Source: Bacteroidota bacterium (lineage in GTDB: Bacteria; Bacteroidota; Bacteroidia; Chitinophagales; Chitinophagaceae). From it: a DNA stretch of 64,000 nucleotides. The translations under genes were made by a program, and so were the position numbers. Location of the stretch: NCBI GenBank assembly GCA_023437225.1, contig JAEZGS010000014.1:1-64000 (forward strand). Reading direction: 5' to 3'. The notes beneath the pieces are model-generated. The model worked only from the letters and a program-made list of their open reading frames with translations, ran no database searches and was not told the origin of the DNA. Shown piece after piece: positions 1 to 7,655 of this stretch (position 1 is its first letter; each line of letters opens with the position of its first letter).

Positions 1-80
1 GTGCTAGTATGCTAGTGTGCTAGTGTGCTAGTGTGCTAGTGTGCTAGTGTTCTAGTGTGCTAGTGTGCTAGTGTGCTAAT
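1..80. repeat. Octamer tandem array RTGCTART
   Basis: About ten nearly perfect 8-bp units of the form RTGCTART run from the window edge to about position 80, so the array may continue to the left. One unit carries a substitution (GTTCTAGT). The array lies beyond the terminator of the minus-strand haem operon. The same unit recurs at about 1651-1733, 48851-48945, 53362-53403 and 55405-55514. Confidence 0.9.
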
Positions 81-262
81 GCAATATACGTTATGCGTAA
101 TGCAAATCTCACAATGCAAATCAGCCAAACCCGCAAGCAAAAACGTTTTTGCAATGTAACGAAAAAACAAATGCCAAATTCTTAAAAAGCGGTGAAAAGA
201 GGGTTTGAAGTGATTAGCAGGATCTTAAGATTGAGGGCGATACGATGTTCATGAATGGGTTT
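81..262. other. Gene-free stretch with a 16-bp palindrome
   Basis: No credible gene is seen between the octamer array and the haem-operon terminator. Positions 137-152 form the perfect palindrome GCAAAAACGTTTTTGC. It lacks a GC-rich stem, so it may be a protein-binding site or chance; no function is assigned. Confidence 0.5.
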
Positions 263-292
263 ACAAAAATGTCCCAGCATGGCCGGGACATT
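263..292 (-). terminator. Rho-independent terminator of the haem operon
   Basis: Read on the minus strand, the arms TGTCCC and GGGACA (285-290 and 270-275), extended by inner GC pairs, form a hairpin followed directly by a run of five T. It lies about 50 bp after the hemL stop codon and is the natural end of the hemA-to-hemL transcript. Confidence 0.8.
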
Positions 293-343
293 ACAAATTA
301 TGGTAAAATAAGAGAGAAGCTGGTGAAAGTGAATTGGTAACGA

Positions 344-1630
344 TCAGATCGACGCCAGCGAATCTTTACAGGCTTCAATTGTTTTATCCAGGTCTGCTGT
401 TGTCAACGCATTTGATATAAACCATGTTTCAAATGCTGACGGCGGTAAATAAACTCCGCGATCGAGCATCGCATGGAAGAACTTATTAAAAAATGCATTG
501 TCGCAATTTGAGGCATCATCAAAGTTTTTCACAGGATTTTCGCTGAAGTGTACGCTGATCATGGAACCGAGCTGATTGATCTGGTAGGCCCGGCCGGATT
601 GCTTTAAAACATCATCCAGTCCGGCTTTGAGGTAATCAGTCTTTTCATCGATCGATGTGTAGATCGATGGATCCTGGTTTAATTTCTTAAGAAGCGTAAG
701 TCCCGCGATCATCGCAAGAGGATTTCCACTGAGTGTTCCTGCCTGGTAAACTTTGCCGATGGGAGCGATGTGTTCCATGATCTCCTTCTTACCTCCGAAT
801 GCTCCAACTGGCATACCTGCGCCGATCACTTTACCATAGGTAACAAGATCGGCATTTACATTAAGTCGTTCCTGTGCACCACCTGCTGCGAGCCTGAAGC
901 CGGTCATCACTTCATCAAATATGTACACAATGCCTTCACGATCGCAAATGCTTCTTAGTCCTTCAAGGAATCCTTCCGCAGGCGGGATACATCCCATGTT
1001 GCCGGCAACGGGTTCTATGATGATAGCAGCGATCTCGCCAACGTTCTTTTTGACAAGCTCTTCAACGGCATTCAGATCATTATAAGGAGCAGTGAGCGTA
1101 TCTCCTGCAACACCTGCAGTAACACCGGGAACGGTTTGTATGTTGAATGTAGCAACGCCACTTCCTGCTTTAACCAGAAATGAATCGGCATGACCATGAT
1201 AACATCCTTCGAACTTGATGATCTTATTGCGACCAGTATATCCACGTGCAAGCCGGACCGCACTCATGCAGGCTTCGGTACCACTGTTTACCATACGGAT
1301 CAGGTCAACGTTTGGAGCCATCGATTTGATCAGCTCGGCAACCTGTATCTCCAGTTCTGTTGGTGCACCGAATGACGTTGATCCCAATACTTTTTCCTGT
1401 ATTGCTTTGACTACAGGTTCGTAAGCATGACCAAGTATCATCGGTCCCCATGAGTTGATATAGTCGATGTACTGATTTCCATCTTCATCAAAAAGATATG
1501 CGCCTTTTGCAGACTGAATAAAGACGGGCGTTCCGCCAACGCTCTTGAATGCACGAACAGGTGAATTCACACCACCGGGAATCGATTCCTGCGCGCGTGA
1601 GAAGAGATGGATGCTTTTGCTATTGTTCAT
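344..1630 (-). CDS. hemL: Glutamate-1-semialdehyde 2,1-aminomutase
   Basis: This PLP-dependent cytosolic enzyme converts glutamate-1-semialdehyde to 5-aminolevulinate, the last step of the C5 route to the haem precursor. The 428-residue length is normal for the family. Visible landmarks are the SGTEA phosphate-binding region near residue 116, DEVMTGFR at 239-246 with the PLP-contacting Asp, and Lys267 in YGKVIGAGMPVGA, the expected Schiff-base lysine. It is the last gene of the minus-strand haem operon and is separated from hemB by about 90 bp containing an inverted octamer array. A terminator follows the stop. The product acts together with HemA, encoded at the head of the same operon. Confidence 0.97.
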   Translation of the reverse strand: MNNSKSIHLFSRAQESIPGGVNSPVRAFKSVGGTPVFIQSAKGAYLFDEDGNQYIDYINSWGPMILGHAYEPVVKAIQEKVLGSTSFGAPTELEIQVAELIKSMAPNVDLIRMVNSGTEACMSAVRLARGYTGRNKIIKFEGCYHGHADSFLVKAGSGVATFNIQTVPGVTAGVAGDTLTAPYNDLNAVEELVKKNVGEIAAIIIEPVAGNMGCIPPAEGFLEGLRSICDREGIVYIFDEVMTGFRLAAGGAQERLNVNADLVTYGKVIGAGMPVGAFGGKKEIMEHIAPIGKVYQAGTLSGNPLAMIAGLTLLKKLNQDPSIYTSIDEKTDYLKAGLDDVLKQSGRAYQINQLGSMISVHFSENPVKNFDDASNCDNAFFNKFFHAMLDRGVYLPPSAFETWFISNALTTADLDKTIEACKDSLASI

Positions 1631-1650
1631 GAATTTGTTGATAATTTGGT

Positions 1651-1733
1651 TTAGTGTGCTAGTGTGCTAATATGCTAGTATGCTAGTGTTAATCCATTAG
1701 CATATTAGCACATTGACCACATTAGCATATTAG
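1651..1733. repeat. Inverted octamer array between hemB and hemL
   Basis: RTGCTART units (about 1651-1690) are followed by units in the opposite orientation, ATTAGCAY (about 1696-1733). The two halves contain a perfect 15-bp inverted repeat: TGTGCTAATATGCTA at 1663-1677 and its complement at 1698-1712. In the haem transcript this could fold into a hairpin between hemB and hemL. There is no T-tract, so it is not a typical terminator. The last unit overlaps the hemB stop codon. Confidence 0.9.
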
Positions 1734-2693
1734 TTTTGCTGCAAATTTTGAGTAGTATGTCGCAATCAAATTCGCTCCGGCTCGCTTGATGGAAGTGAGT
1801 GATTCGATCACTGCTTTTTCTTCATTGAGCCAGCCCATCTGTGATGCTGCCTTGATCATTGCATATTCACCACTTACATGATATGCACTTACCGGAACGT
1901 CTACATTGTTTCTTATTTCGCGAATAATATCAAGATATGCCATTGCTGGTTTTACCATCACTATATCGGCTCCTTCTTCAACATCCATGATCGTTTCCTT
2001 TACCGCTTCTAGCCGGTTGGCATAATCCATCTGGTAAGTCTTCTTATCGCCAAATCCCGGTGCGCTATCCAATGCATCGCGAAACGGTCCATAGAAGCAG
2101 CTTGCATATTTTGCACTATAACTCATGATGCCCGTCTTGGTGAAACCGTTTTCTTCAAGTGCTTCGCGAATGGCAAGGATCCTGCCATCCATCATATCGC
2201 TTGGCGCAACAAAATCAGCTCCGGCCTGGGCATGACTTACACTCATCTTTGCAAGTACTTCAACAGTAGCATCATTCACGATCTCGGAGCCTTCAACGAT
2301 ACCATCATGACCATACGAAGAAAACGGATCCAACGCAACATCCGTCATCACTACCATTTCCGGTACTGCATCTTTAATTGCTTTGATCGATCGTTGCATC
2401 AGTCCATCCGGATTCAATGCCTCGGTTCCCTTATTATCTTTGAGTTCGTCCTTGCACTTAATAAAAAGCAATACAGATCTGATTCCAAGCGAATACAATT
2501 CTTTCACTTCCTTGACCGTATTGTCGATGCTCATGCGATAATATCCCTGCATCGATGGGATCAGTTCTTTATAATCGTTTCCTTCATCAATGAACAACGG
2601 TGCGATAAAATCGGATGGTGTTAATCGCGTCTCCGCAACCATCGATCGAATCGCCGGCGTTGCACGCAGTATTCTGTTTCTTCTTATCAACAT
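1722..2693 (-). CDS. hemB: Delta-aminolevulinic acid dehydratase (porphobilinogen synthase)
   Basis: It condenses two 5-aminolevulinate molecules to porphobilinogen in the cytosol. At 323 residues it is of standard length. The two Schiff-base lysines are visible as Lys195 (SYSAKYASCF) and Lys248 (IVMVKPAMAY). The metal loop near residues 117-131 reads DVALDPFSSYGHDG: the cysteines of zinc-type enzymes are replaced by Ala and Asp, which points to a magnesium-type active site. The C-terminus ends AAKLIC, and the last three codons plus the stop (CTA ATA TGC TAA) are octamer repeat sequence. The repeat has therefore probably rewritten or supplied the end of the gene. It lies between hemF and hemL in the operon. 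Confidence 0.97.
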   Translation of the reverse strand: MLIRRNRILRATPAIRSMVAETRLTPSDFIAPLFIDEGNDYKELIPSMQGYYRMSIDNTVKEVKELYSLGIRSVLLFIKCKDELKDNKGTEALNPDGLMQRSIKAIKDAVPEMVVMTDVALDPFSSYGHDGIVEGSEIVNDATVEVLAKMSVSHAQAGADFVAPSDMMDGRILAIREALEENGFTKTGIMSYSAKYASCFYGPFRDALDSAPGFGDKKTYQMDYANRLEAVKETIMDVEEGADIVMVKPAMAYLDIIREIRNNVDVPVSAYHVSGEYAMIKAASQMGWLNEEKAVIESLTSIKRAGANLIATYYSKFAAKLIC

Positions 2694-2700
2694 AATTATT

Positions 2701-2769
2701 TGTATTTCGCGTTTCCTGTTTCCTGTTTTCTGTTTCTTTTTTCCTTCCGACTACCGATTACCGACTACT
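2701..2769. repeat. Heptamer-like low-complexity array after hemF
   Basis: The hemB-hemF spacer holds GTTTCCT-like units at 2711-2737 and three exact CCGAYTA heptamers at 2747-2767. The hemF stop codon (2765-2767 on the minus strand) is part of the last heptamer. The same CCGAYTA unit reappears at 48971-48998. Confidence 0.8.
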
Positions 2770-3676
2770 TTCTCAGCCAGTTTCTCGGCTTCAAATATTC
2801 CAGCAATTCCGCTTCTCTTGTTCCTGGTCCCGGATGATAATCGTACTCCCATCTTGCTCGTGGTGGCAGGCTCATTAAGATCGATTCAGTGCGACCGTTA
2901 GTCTTCAGTCCAAACAATGTTCCGCGATCGTGAACAAGGTTGAATTCAACATATCGACCGCGACGAATTTCCTGCCAGAAGCGTTCCCGCTCGGTGTACT
3001 CAAAATCTTTTCTTTTTTCAACGATCGGTATGTAGGCTTTTACAAACGCATTTCCATTAGATTGTTGAAACGCGAAAAGTCGCTCTGCGTCTGCATCATC
3101 GATGGGTCGAAGGTAATCATAAAACACACCGCCAATTCCTCGCGCTTCGTTGTTACGATGCCTGTTCACGAAATATTCATCACAATGTTTCTTATACTTT
3201 TCATACAATCCATCTCCAAATGGATCCATCGCATCTTTCAACGTTTGATGAAAATGTATTCCATCTTCTTCATGCAGATAATAAGGCGTTAGGTCTGAGC
3301 CGCCGCCAAACCATCGATCGATCCTATTACCTGCTCCGTCATACAACTCGAAATATCTCCAGTTCGCATGCACGGTTGGTACATAGGGGTTCCAGGGATG
3401 AATTACAAGCGACAACCCGCATGCGAAGAAATTACTCTCGCCCACACCAAACGCCTGTTGCATTGCAGGTGGTAGCTTTCCTTCAACAGCAGATGTATTC
3501 ACACCTCCCTTTTCAAAAACATTCCCATTGCTGATAACTCTCGAGCGACCGCCGCCACCTTCTTCTCTTATCCACTTGTCTTCAAGAAATTTCGCTTTGC
3601 CATCTATCGATTCCAGGGCGTTACAAATATTATCCTGTAGTTCGAGTATGTAATTATTGAATCTATCTTTCAGCAT
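2765..3676 (-). CDS. hemF: Oxygen-dependent coproporphyrinogen III oxidase
   Basis: It oxidatively decarboxylates coproporphyrinogen III to protoporphyrinogen IX using O2. The 303-residue protein is typical in length. It has the conserved HPWNPYVPTVHANWRYFE block (near 92-109) and the GGGSDLTPYYLHEED block just after it, which carry active-site histidines and acids. It overlaps hemE by 14 bp, so translation is probably coupled. A separate oxygen-independent enzyme, hemN, lies at 53.4-54.8 kb, so the cell can perform this step with or without oxygen. The stop codon falls within a CCGAYTA heptamer. Confidence 0.97.
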   Translation of the reverse strand: MLKDRFNNYILELQDNICNALESIDGKAKFLEDKWIREEGGGGRSRVISNGNVFEKGGVNTSAVEGKLPPAMQQAFGVGESNFFACGLSLVIHPWNPYVPTVHANWRYFELYDGAGNRIDRWFGGGSDLTPYYLHEEDGIHFHQTLKDAMDPFGDGLYEKYKKHCDEYFVNRHRNNEARGIGGVFYDYLRPIDDADAERLFAFQQSNGNAFVKAYIPIVEKRKDFEYTERERFWQEIRRGRYVEFNLVHDRGTLFGLKTNGRTESILMSLPPRARWEYDYHPGPGTREAELLEYLKPRNWLRK

Positions 3677-4697
3677 ATTCTTTCACTGTTTCAACAAATG
3701 CGCGCGCATGATCAACTGGTACGTTTGGAAGGATACCATGACCAAGGTTTGCAATGTATCTTGTCGTTCCAAATGCATCCACCATTGCACGGGCGGATCG
3801 TTTGATCTCATCTATCGGTCCTAACAATTTTGCAGGATCAAAGTTGCCCTGGAGCGTTATGTTGTTTCCCGCGAATTGCCTTGCCAGCGCGGGTTTGATG
3901 CACCAATCAATTCCAAGTCCATGTGCTCCTGTTGCGGCCATTTCTTCAAGGGCAAACCATGCGCCTTTGGCAAAGATGATCGTTAAACATTCCTCTTTCA
4001 ATGCAGCAACGATCTGCCTTATGTATTGCAATGAAAACGTTTCAAAATCCTGTGGACTTAATAATCCTCCCCATGAATCGAATATCTGTACCACGTCTGC
4101 GCCTGCTTTCACCTGTGCCTTGAGATATGCGATCGTAGTATCGGTGATCATTTGCAACAACGCATGTGCAGTATCGGGTTGAGTGAAACAAAATGCTTTC
4201 GCTTCATCAAATGTCTTTGATCCCTTGCCCTGCACCATATAACAAAGTAACGTCCACGGTGCTCCTGCAAACCCGATCAACGGAACACGTCCGTTGAGTT
4301 TTTCTTTTGTGAGCGATAATGCATCAAATACATATTGAAGTTTTTCATGCACATCAGGAACATGAAGCTTTTTCAGATCGTTGATGTGTTTGATTGGATC
4401 AGGAAGTAATGGTCCTTTGCCTTCTACCATCTGAACTTCCAGTCCCATTGCAGCAGGAACAACTAGTATGTCAGAAAATATGATCGCCGCATCTACACCT
4501 ACCTGTTCAACAGGCTGGATGGTTATTTCTGACGCTAGCTCGGGGGTTTCGCATCTTTCAAAGAAAGTATACTTCGCCTTGAGTTTCATGTAATCCGGAA
4601 GATATCTTCCTGCCTGGCGCATCATCCATACGGGTGGACGGTTTAATGTTTCTCCTTTCAGTGCTCTTAATAATAAATCGTTCTGTAACGTGCTCAT
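3663..4697 (-). CDS. hemE: Uroporphyrinogen decarboxylase
   Basis: It removes four carboxyl groups from uroporphyrinogen III to give coproporphyrinogen III. Its 344 residues match the family. The N-terminal signature RPPVWMMRQAGRYLPDY (near 20-36) contains the substrate-binding arginines, and GFAGAPWTLLCYMVQGKGS (near 143-161) is the second family signature. The start is chosen at MSTLQNDLLL, 19 bp downstream of the hemD stop. It sits between hemD and hemF in pathway-related order. Confidence 0.97.
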   Translation of the reverse strand: MSTLQNDLLLRALKGETLNRPPVWMMRQAGRYLPDYMKLKAKYTFFERCETPELASEITIQPVEQVGVDAAIIFSDILVVPAAMGLEVQMVEGKGPLLPDPIKHINDLKKLHVPDVHEKLQYVFDALSLTKEKLNGRVPLIGFAGAPWTLLCYMVQGKGSKTFDEAKAFCFTQPDTAHALLQMITDTTIAYLKAQVKAGADVVQIFDSWGGLLSPQDFETFSLQYIRQIVAALKEECLTIIFAKGAWFALEEMAATGAHGLGIDWCIKPALARQFAGNNITLQGNFDPAKLLGPIDEIKRSARAMVDAFGTTRYIANLGHGILPNVPVDHARAFVETVKEYAER

Positions 4698-4716
4698 ATA
4701 TTTATATCACCAGGGT

Positions 4717-5415
4717 TTAATTGAAATATTGAATGATCGCTTTCAGCATCTCTTCCTTACCAGGCTTGTCGGCGATCACCACTGTATTTGCGGTGTATTT
4801 GTGTATTGTTTCGGCAGTGGTCTTGCCAATGGCAAACAATATTGTACGATCGGGAATGTCGTTTACTGAGAAGAAACTTTCCACAGCACTTGGACTGAAG
4901 AACGCAATGCCATCATATGTTTTATTAAGCATCGCAGGCTTCTGTATCGTCTTGTAAACTATGAGTTCTTCAAGCAGTTTTCCTTCCTGTTTAATGATGT
5001 CGGGAAGATCATCGCGACGAATATCACCACAAAAAAATACATAGGGGCCATCGTCTTTAGCCAGCAGATCATAAGCCAGCTCTTCTGCATCCTTTCCTAA
5101 TGCAATGATATTATCTGCACCAAAATAATGCGTTGCAAGCTGCAATGTTGTGTAGCCGATGCAACCGATCTTCCAGTTAGGCTTGAAATTATTTAGCCGG
5201 TCCACCACCGCGTCAACTGCATTCATGCTGGTGAAGATCGCTGTAATGCTTTGAAACGAATATCGCTCGATCATCTCATCGATTCTCGGATCGTTGATCG
5301 CTTCTACTTCTATGAAAGAATGTATATCGATATCGATGGAGCTCGACGCAGCTTCCTGTACAAGAGCTGCCGGTACATCGCGCGTACTTAATATGTGTTT
5401 TCTAACTTTTTGCAT
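4717..5415 (-). CDS. hemD: Uroporphyrinogen-III synthase
   Basis: It cyclises hydroxymethylbilane with inversion of ring D. Sequence conservation in this family is low, so the call rests on length (232 residues), the two-domain alpha/beta character (for example the segment near 150-190 with AFFSPSAVESF) and position between hemC and hemE. FFSPSAVESF is a recognisable family motif. The gene overlaps hemC by 14 bp. Confidence 0.9.
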   Translation of the reverse strand: MQKVRKHILSTRDVPAALVQEAASSSIDIDIHSFIEVEAINDPRIDEMIERYSFQSITAIFTSMNAVDAVVDRLNNFKPNWKIGCIGYTTLQLATHYFGADNIIALGKDAEELAYDLLAKDDGPYVFFCGDIRRDDLPDIIKQEGKLLEELIVYKTIQKPAMLNKTYDGIAFFSPSAVESFFSVNDIPDRTILFAIGKTTAETIHKYTANTVVIADKPGKEEMLKAIIQYFN

Positions 5416-6325
5416 GTTGAATGGAATCCGCTATTTCTTTACCACCGTTTGCAAGCAATTCGTGTGCTGCATCAATGCCAAGATTTCTTGCAGTCCATAG
5501 GGCCGTTCTTTTCTCAACAGATACCTTTTGTTTCCCATCGAGTGAAAGAATGCTTCCCTCGAAACGCATCTCATGACCTTCTACCTGTGCCAATGCACTG
5601 ATCGGCGTAGAACACCCGCCCATCAATGTTCTTAAGAAATCACGCTCAAGGTTGGTGCACAGAGTTGTTAACTCATCATTGAACTGCGCGCATGCGGCAT
5701 AAGTGTGTTCATCATTCGTTCGGCAAACGATCATAATAGCACCCTGTGCAGGAGCAGGTAACATCCAGTCGAGTTCGATGCTTTGTTCTGGTCGAACATT
5801 GATGCGTTCCAATCCCGCCTGCGCGAAGATGGCACCGTTCCAGTTCTCTTCACTTAGTTTTCGCAACCTCGTATTTACATTACCGCGGAGATTGTGTATC
5901 TGGTGCAATGGATAACGATGAAGCCATTGTGCAATGCGACGAATGCTGCTCGTTGCCACATGAGCAACGCTGTTTCGGTCTTCAAGAAAGCTTATATCGC
6001 CCTTATATACGAGAAGATCCCGGAAAGGACCACGCTTCAATATTGCAGCACGTCGTATGCCCTGAGGAAGTTGCGTTGGTACATCTTTCATCGAATGTAC
6101 TGCAACATCGATCTGGTTATTCAGTAATGCGATGTCAAGACTTCTTGTAAAGATGCCCTGTACACCCATTTCATAAAGAGGCGTGGAAAGATCGATATCG
6201 CCTTCGCTTTTTGTTGGGACTAGTTCTGTCCTATACCCATTTGTTTCCAGTAGATTCTTCAATTGGGTTGCCTGCCACATGGCAAGCTGGCTGTCGCGGG
6301 TACCTATCCTGATGGACTTTTGCAT
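5402..6325 (-). CDS. hemC: Porphobilinogen deaminase (hydroxymethylbilane synthase)
   Basis: It polymerises four porphobilinogen units into hydroxymethylbilane in the cytosol. At 307 residues it is standard. The N-terminal RIGTRDSQLAMWQA, the catalytic Asp in AVHSMKDVPT (Asp81) and Cys238 in MGGCSTPI, which binds the dipyrromethane cofactor, are all present. The start lies 5 bp after the hemA stop, and the end overlaps hemD, as in a tight operon. Confidence 0.97.
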   Translation of the reverse strand: MQKSIRIGTRDSQLAMWQATQLKNLLETNGYRTELVPTKSEGDIDLSTPLYEMGVQGIFTRSLDIALLNNQIDVAVHSMKDVPTQLPQGIRRAAILKRGPFRDLLVYKGDISFLEDRNSVAHVATSSIRRIAQWLHRYPLHQIHNLRGNVNTRLRKLSEENWNGAIFAQAGLERINVRPEQSIELDWMLPAPAQGAIMIVCRTNDEHTYAACAQFNDELTTLCTNLERDFLRTLMGGCSTPISALAQVEGHEMRFEGSILSLDGKQKVSVEKRTALWTARNLGIDAAHELLANGGKEIADSIQHAKS

Positions 6326-6330
6326 GATGA

Positions 6331-7578
6331 TCAGTTTGCAGCTGCAGAGGTCATGTATTCATTGATCGCTTCGATGTAATGACATCCGCGCTCATTGCGG
6401 GTGCGCATTTTCAGCGCCATGCCATTGATCACTTTCTGGATCTTCTCACTGTCGGCAGACAGAATCGTATTGGTTGACTTGCAGGAAAATAAACTATGAC
6501 AAATTGGATCCTGGTGGATCTTTTGCAGTTTTTGTTTTACGGCTTTGAGCACGGGCACGTACTTGCGGTGTTCGTGCCATTCGAGGAACTCTGCGATGTG
6601 TTCGCGTATGATGTCTTTCGCCTTGGGCACTTCCGCTTCACGGCGTTGTAGTGTTGCGTCTTTCAATTTTGAAAGCTGGTCGACGTTCACCATGGTGATG
6701 CCGGGAAGTTCGCGGGCCGATTGTTCCACATTATATGGTATCGATAGATCGATGATCAGCTTCGGGGAATGGCCTTCAAGATCTGAGCGTAATATCGTTG
6801 GTTGCGTTGAGTTGGTCGCAACGAGGATGATATCGGATTCGTGGATCTGTTGTGATAGCTTGGAATACGCGCTGTAATGCAGTCCCAGCTCCTGTGCAAG
6901 ATCCGCTGCCTTTTCCGTAGTGCGATTTACCAGCGTGATGTTGCGGGTGTCGAGATAATCGACCAGGTTCTTGCATGTATTGCGACCGATCTTACCAACG
7001 CCCACCAAAAGTATTTTTTTGGAGGCGATGTCAATCACGTTCTCGCGGATATATTGAACGGCAGCGAAGGAAACTGAAACAGTTCCACCGCTAATCTCTG
7101 TATTGTTCTTGATGCACTTGGAAGCCTGCAATACGCCATTAACAAGCCTTTCCATGAATGAGCCGATAAAATCATGTTGCTTGGCAAACTTTACGGCAGT
7201 CTTGATCTGACCCACGATCTCATAATCGCCCAGTATCTGAGAATCCAATCCGGCTCCTACTGAAAACAGATGTTCAATCGCGTCGGTGCCCTGTTTGATG
7301 TAAGCCAGTTCACGGAAACATTCAATAGAGCCCGTTGTCTCGGAACAAAGAAGTTCTACCAGTGATGCCGAATCCGGCGCCATTCCGTAGATCTCGGTGC
7401 GATTACAGGTCGATAAAATAAATAACTGGCTGATTCCGTGTGTTGGAGCGAGGGCGAGAACATTTTCGTACTGGTCATCGTTTATTGCAAACTGACCCCT
7501 GATCGACGCATCAGTCTTCTTATAGTTGATGCCGGCGACCCAGAAACGAGAAATATCCTGTTGATGAAAACCCTGCAT
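6331..7578 (-). CDS. hemA: Glutamyl-tRNA reductase
   Basis: It reduces glutamyl-tRNA(Glu) to glutamate-1-semialdehyde, the committed step of the C5 pathway. The 415-residue protein carries the nucleophilic Cys58 in STCNRTEIYG, the NADPH-binding loop GVGKIG at 193-198 and a C-terminal helical dimerisation region. It is the first gene of the haem operon. A match to the Bacteroidota promoter -7 box lies 33 bp upstream. Confidence 0.97.
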   Translation of the reverse strand: MQGFHQQDISRFWVAGINYKKTDASIRGQFAINDDQYENVLALAPTHGISQLFILSTCNRTEIYGMAPDSASLVELLCSETTGSIECFRELAYIKQGTDAIEHLFSVGAGLDSQILGDYEIVGQIKTAVKFAKQHDFIGSFMERLVNGVLQASKCIKNNTEISGGTVSVSFAAVQYIRENVIDIASKKILLVGVGKIGRNTCKNLVDYLDTRNITLVNRTTEKAADLAQELGLHYSAYSKLSQQIHESDIILVATNSTQPTILRSDLEGHSPKLIIDLSIPYNVEQSARELPGITMVNVDQLSKLKDATLQRREAEVPKAKDIIREHIAEFLEWHEHRKYVPVLKAVKQKLQKIHQDPICHSLFSCKSTNTILSADSEKIQKVINGMALKMRTRNERGCHYIEAINEYMTSAAAN

Positions 7579-7610
7579 GTTCGGTAAGTGGTGCTACTGA
7601 ATGTAGCGCA

Positions 7611-7618
7611 CAAATGTA
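7611..7618 (-). promoter_or_regulatory. Candidate -7 box of the haem operon
   Basis: The minus strand reads TACATTTG here, an exact match to the Bacteroidota TAnnTTTG box. It would place the transcription start about 25 nt before the hemA ATG. No clear -33 TTTG was found at the ideal distance, so the call rests on one box and its position. Confidence 0.5.
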
Positions 7619-7655
7619 CTTGTCAATACGCAGGAAACGGCTGGAGGTTTGTCAT

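Noticed and set aside
1..80. Regular repeat that could suggest a CRISPR array.
   Set aside because: Units are 8 bp with no spacers, and no cas genes are present anywhere in the window.
137..152. Palindrome GCAAAAACGTTTTTGC as a terminator.
   Set aside because: The stem is AT-rich and there is no following T-tract; a proper terminator lies nearer to hemL.
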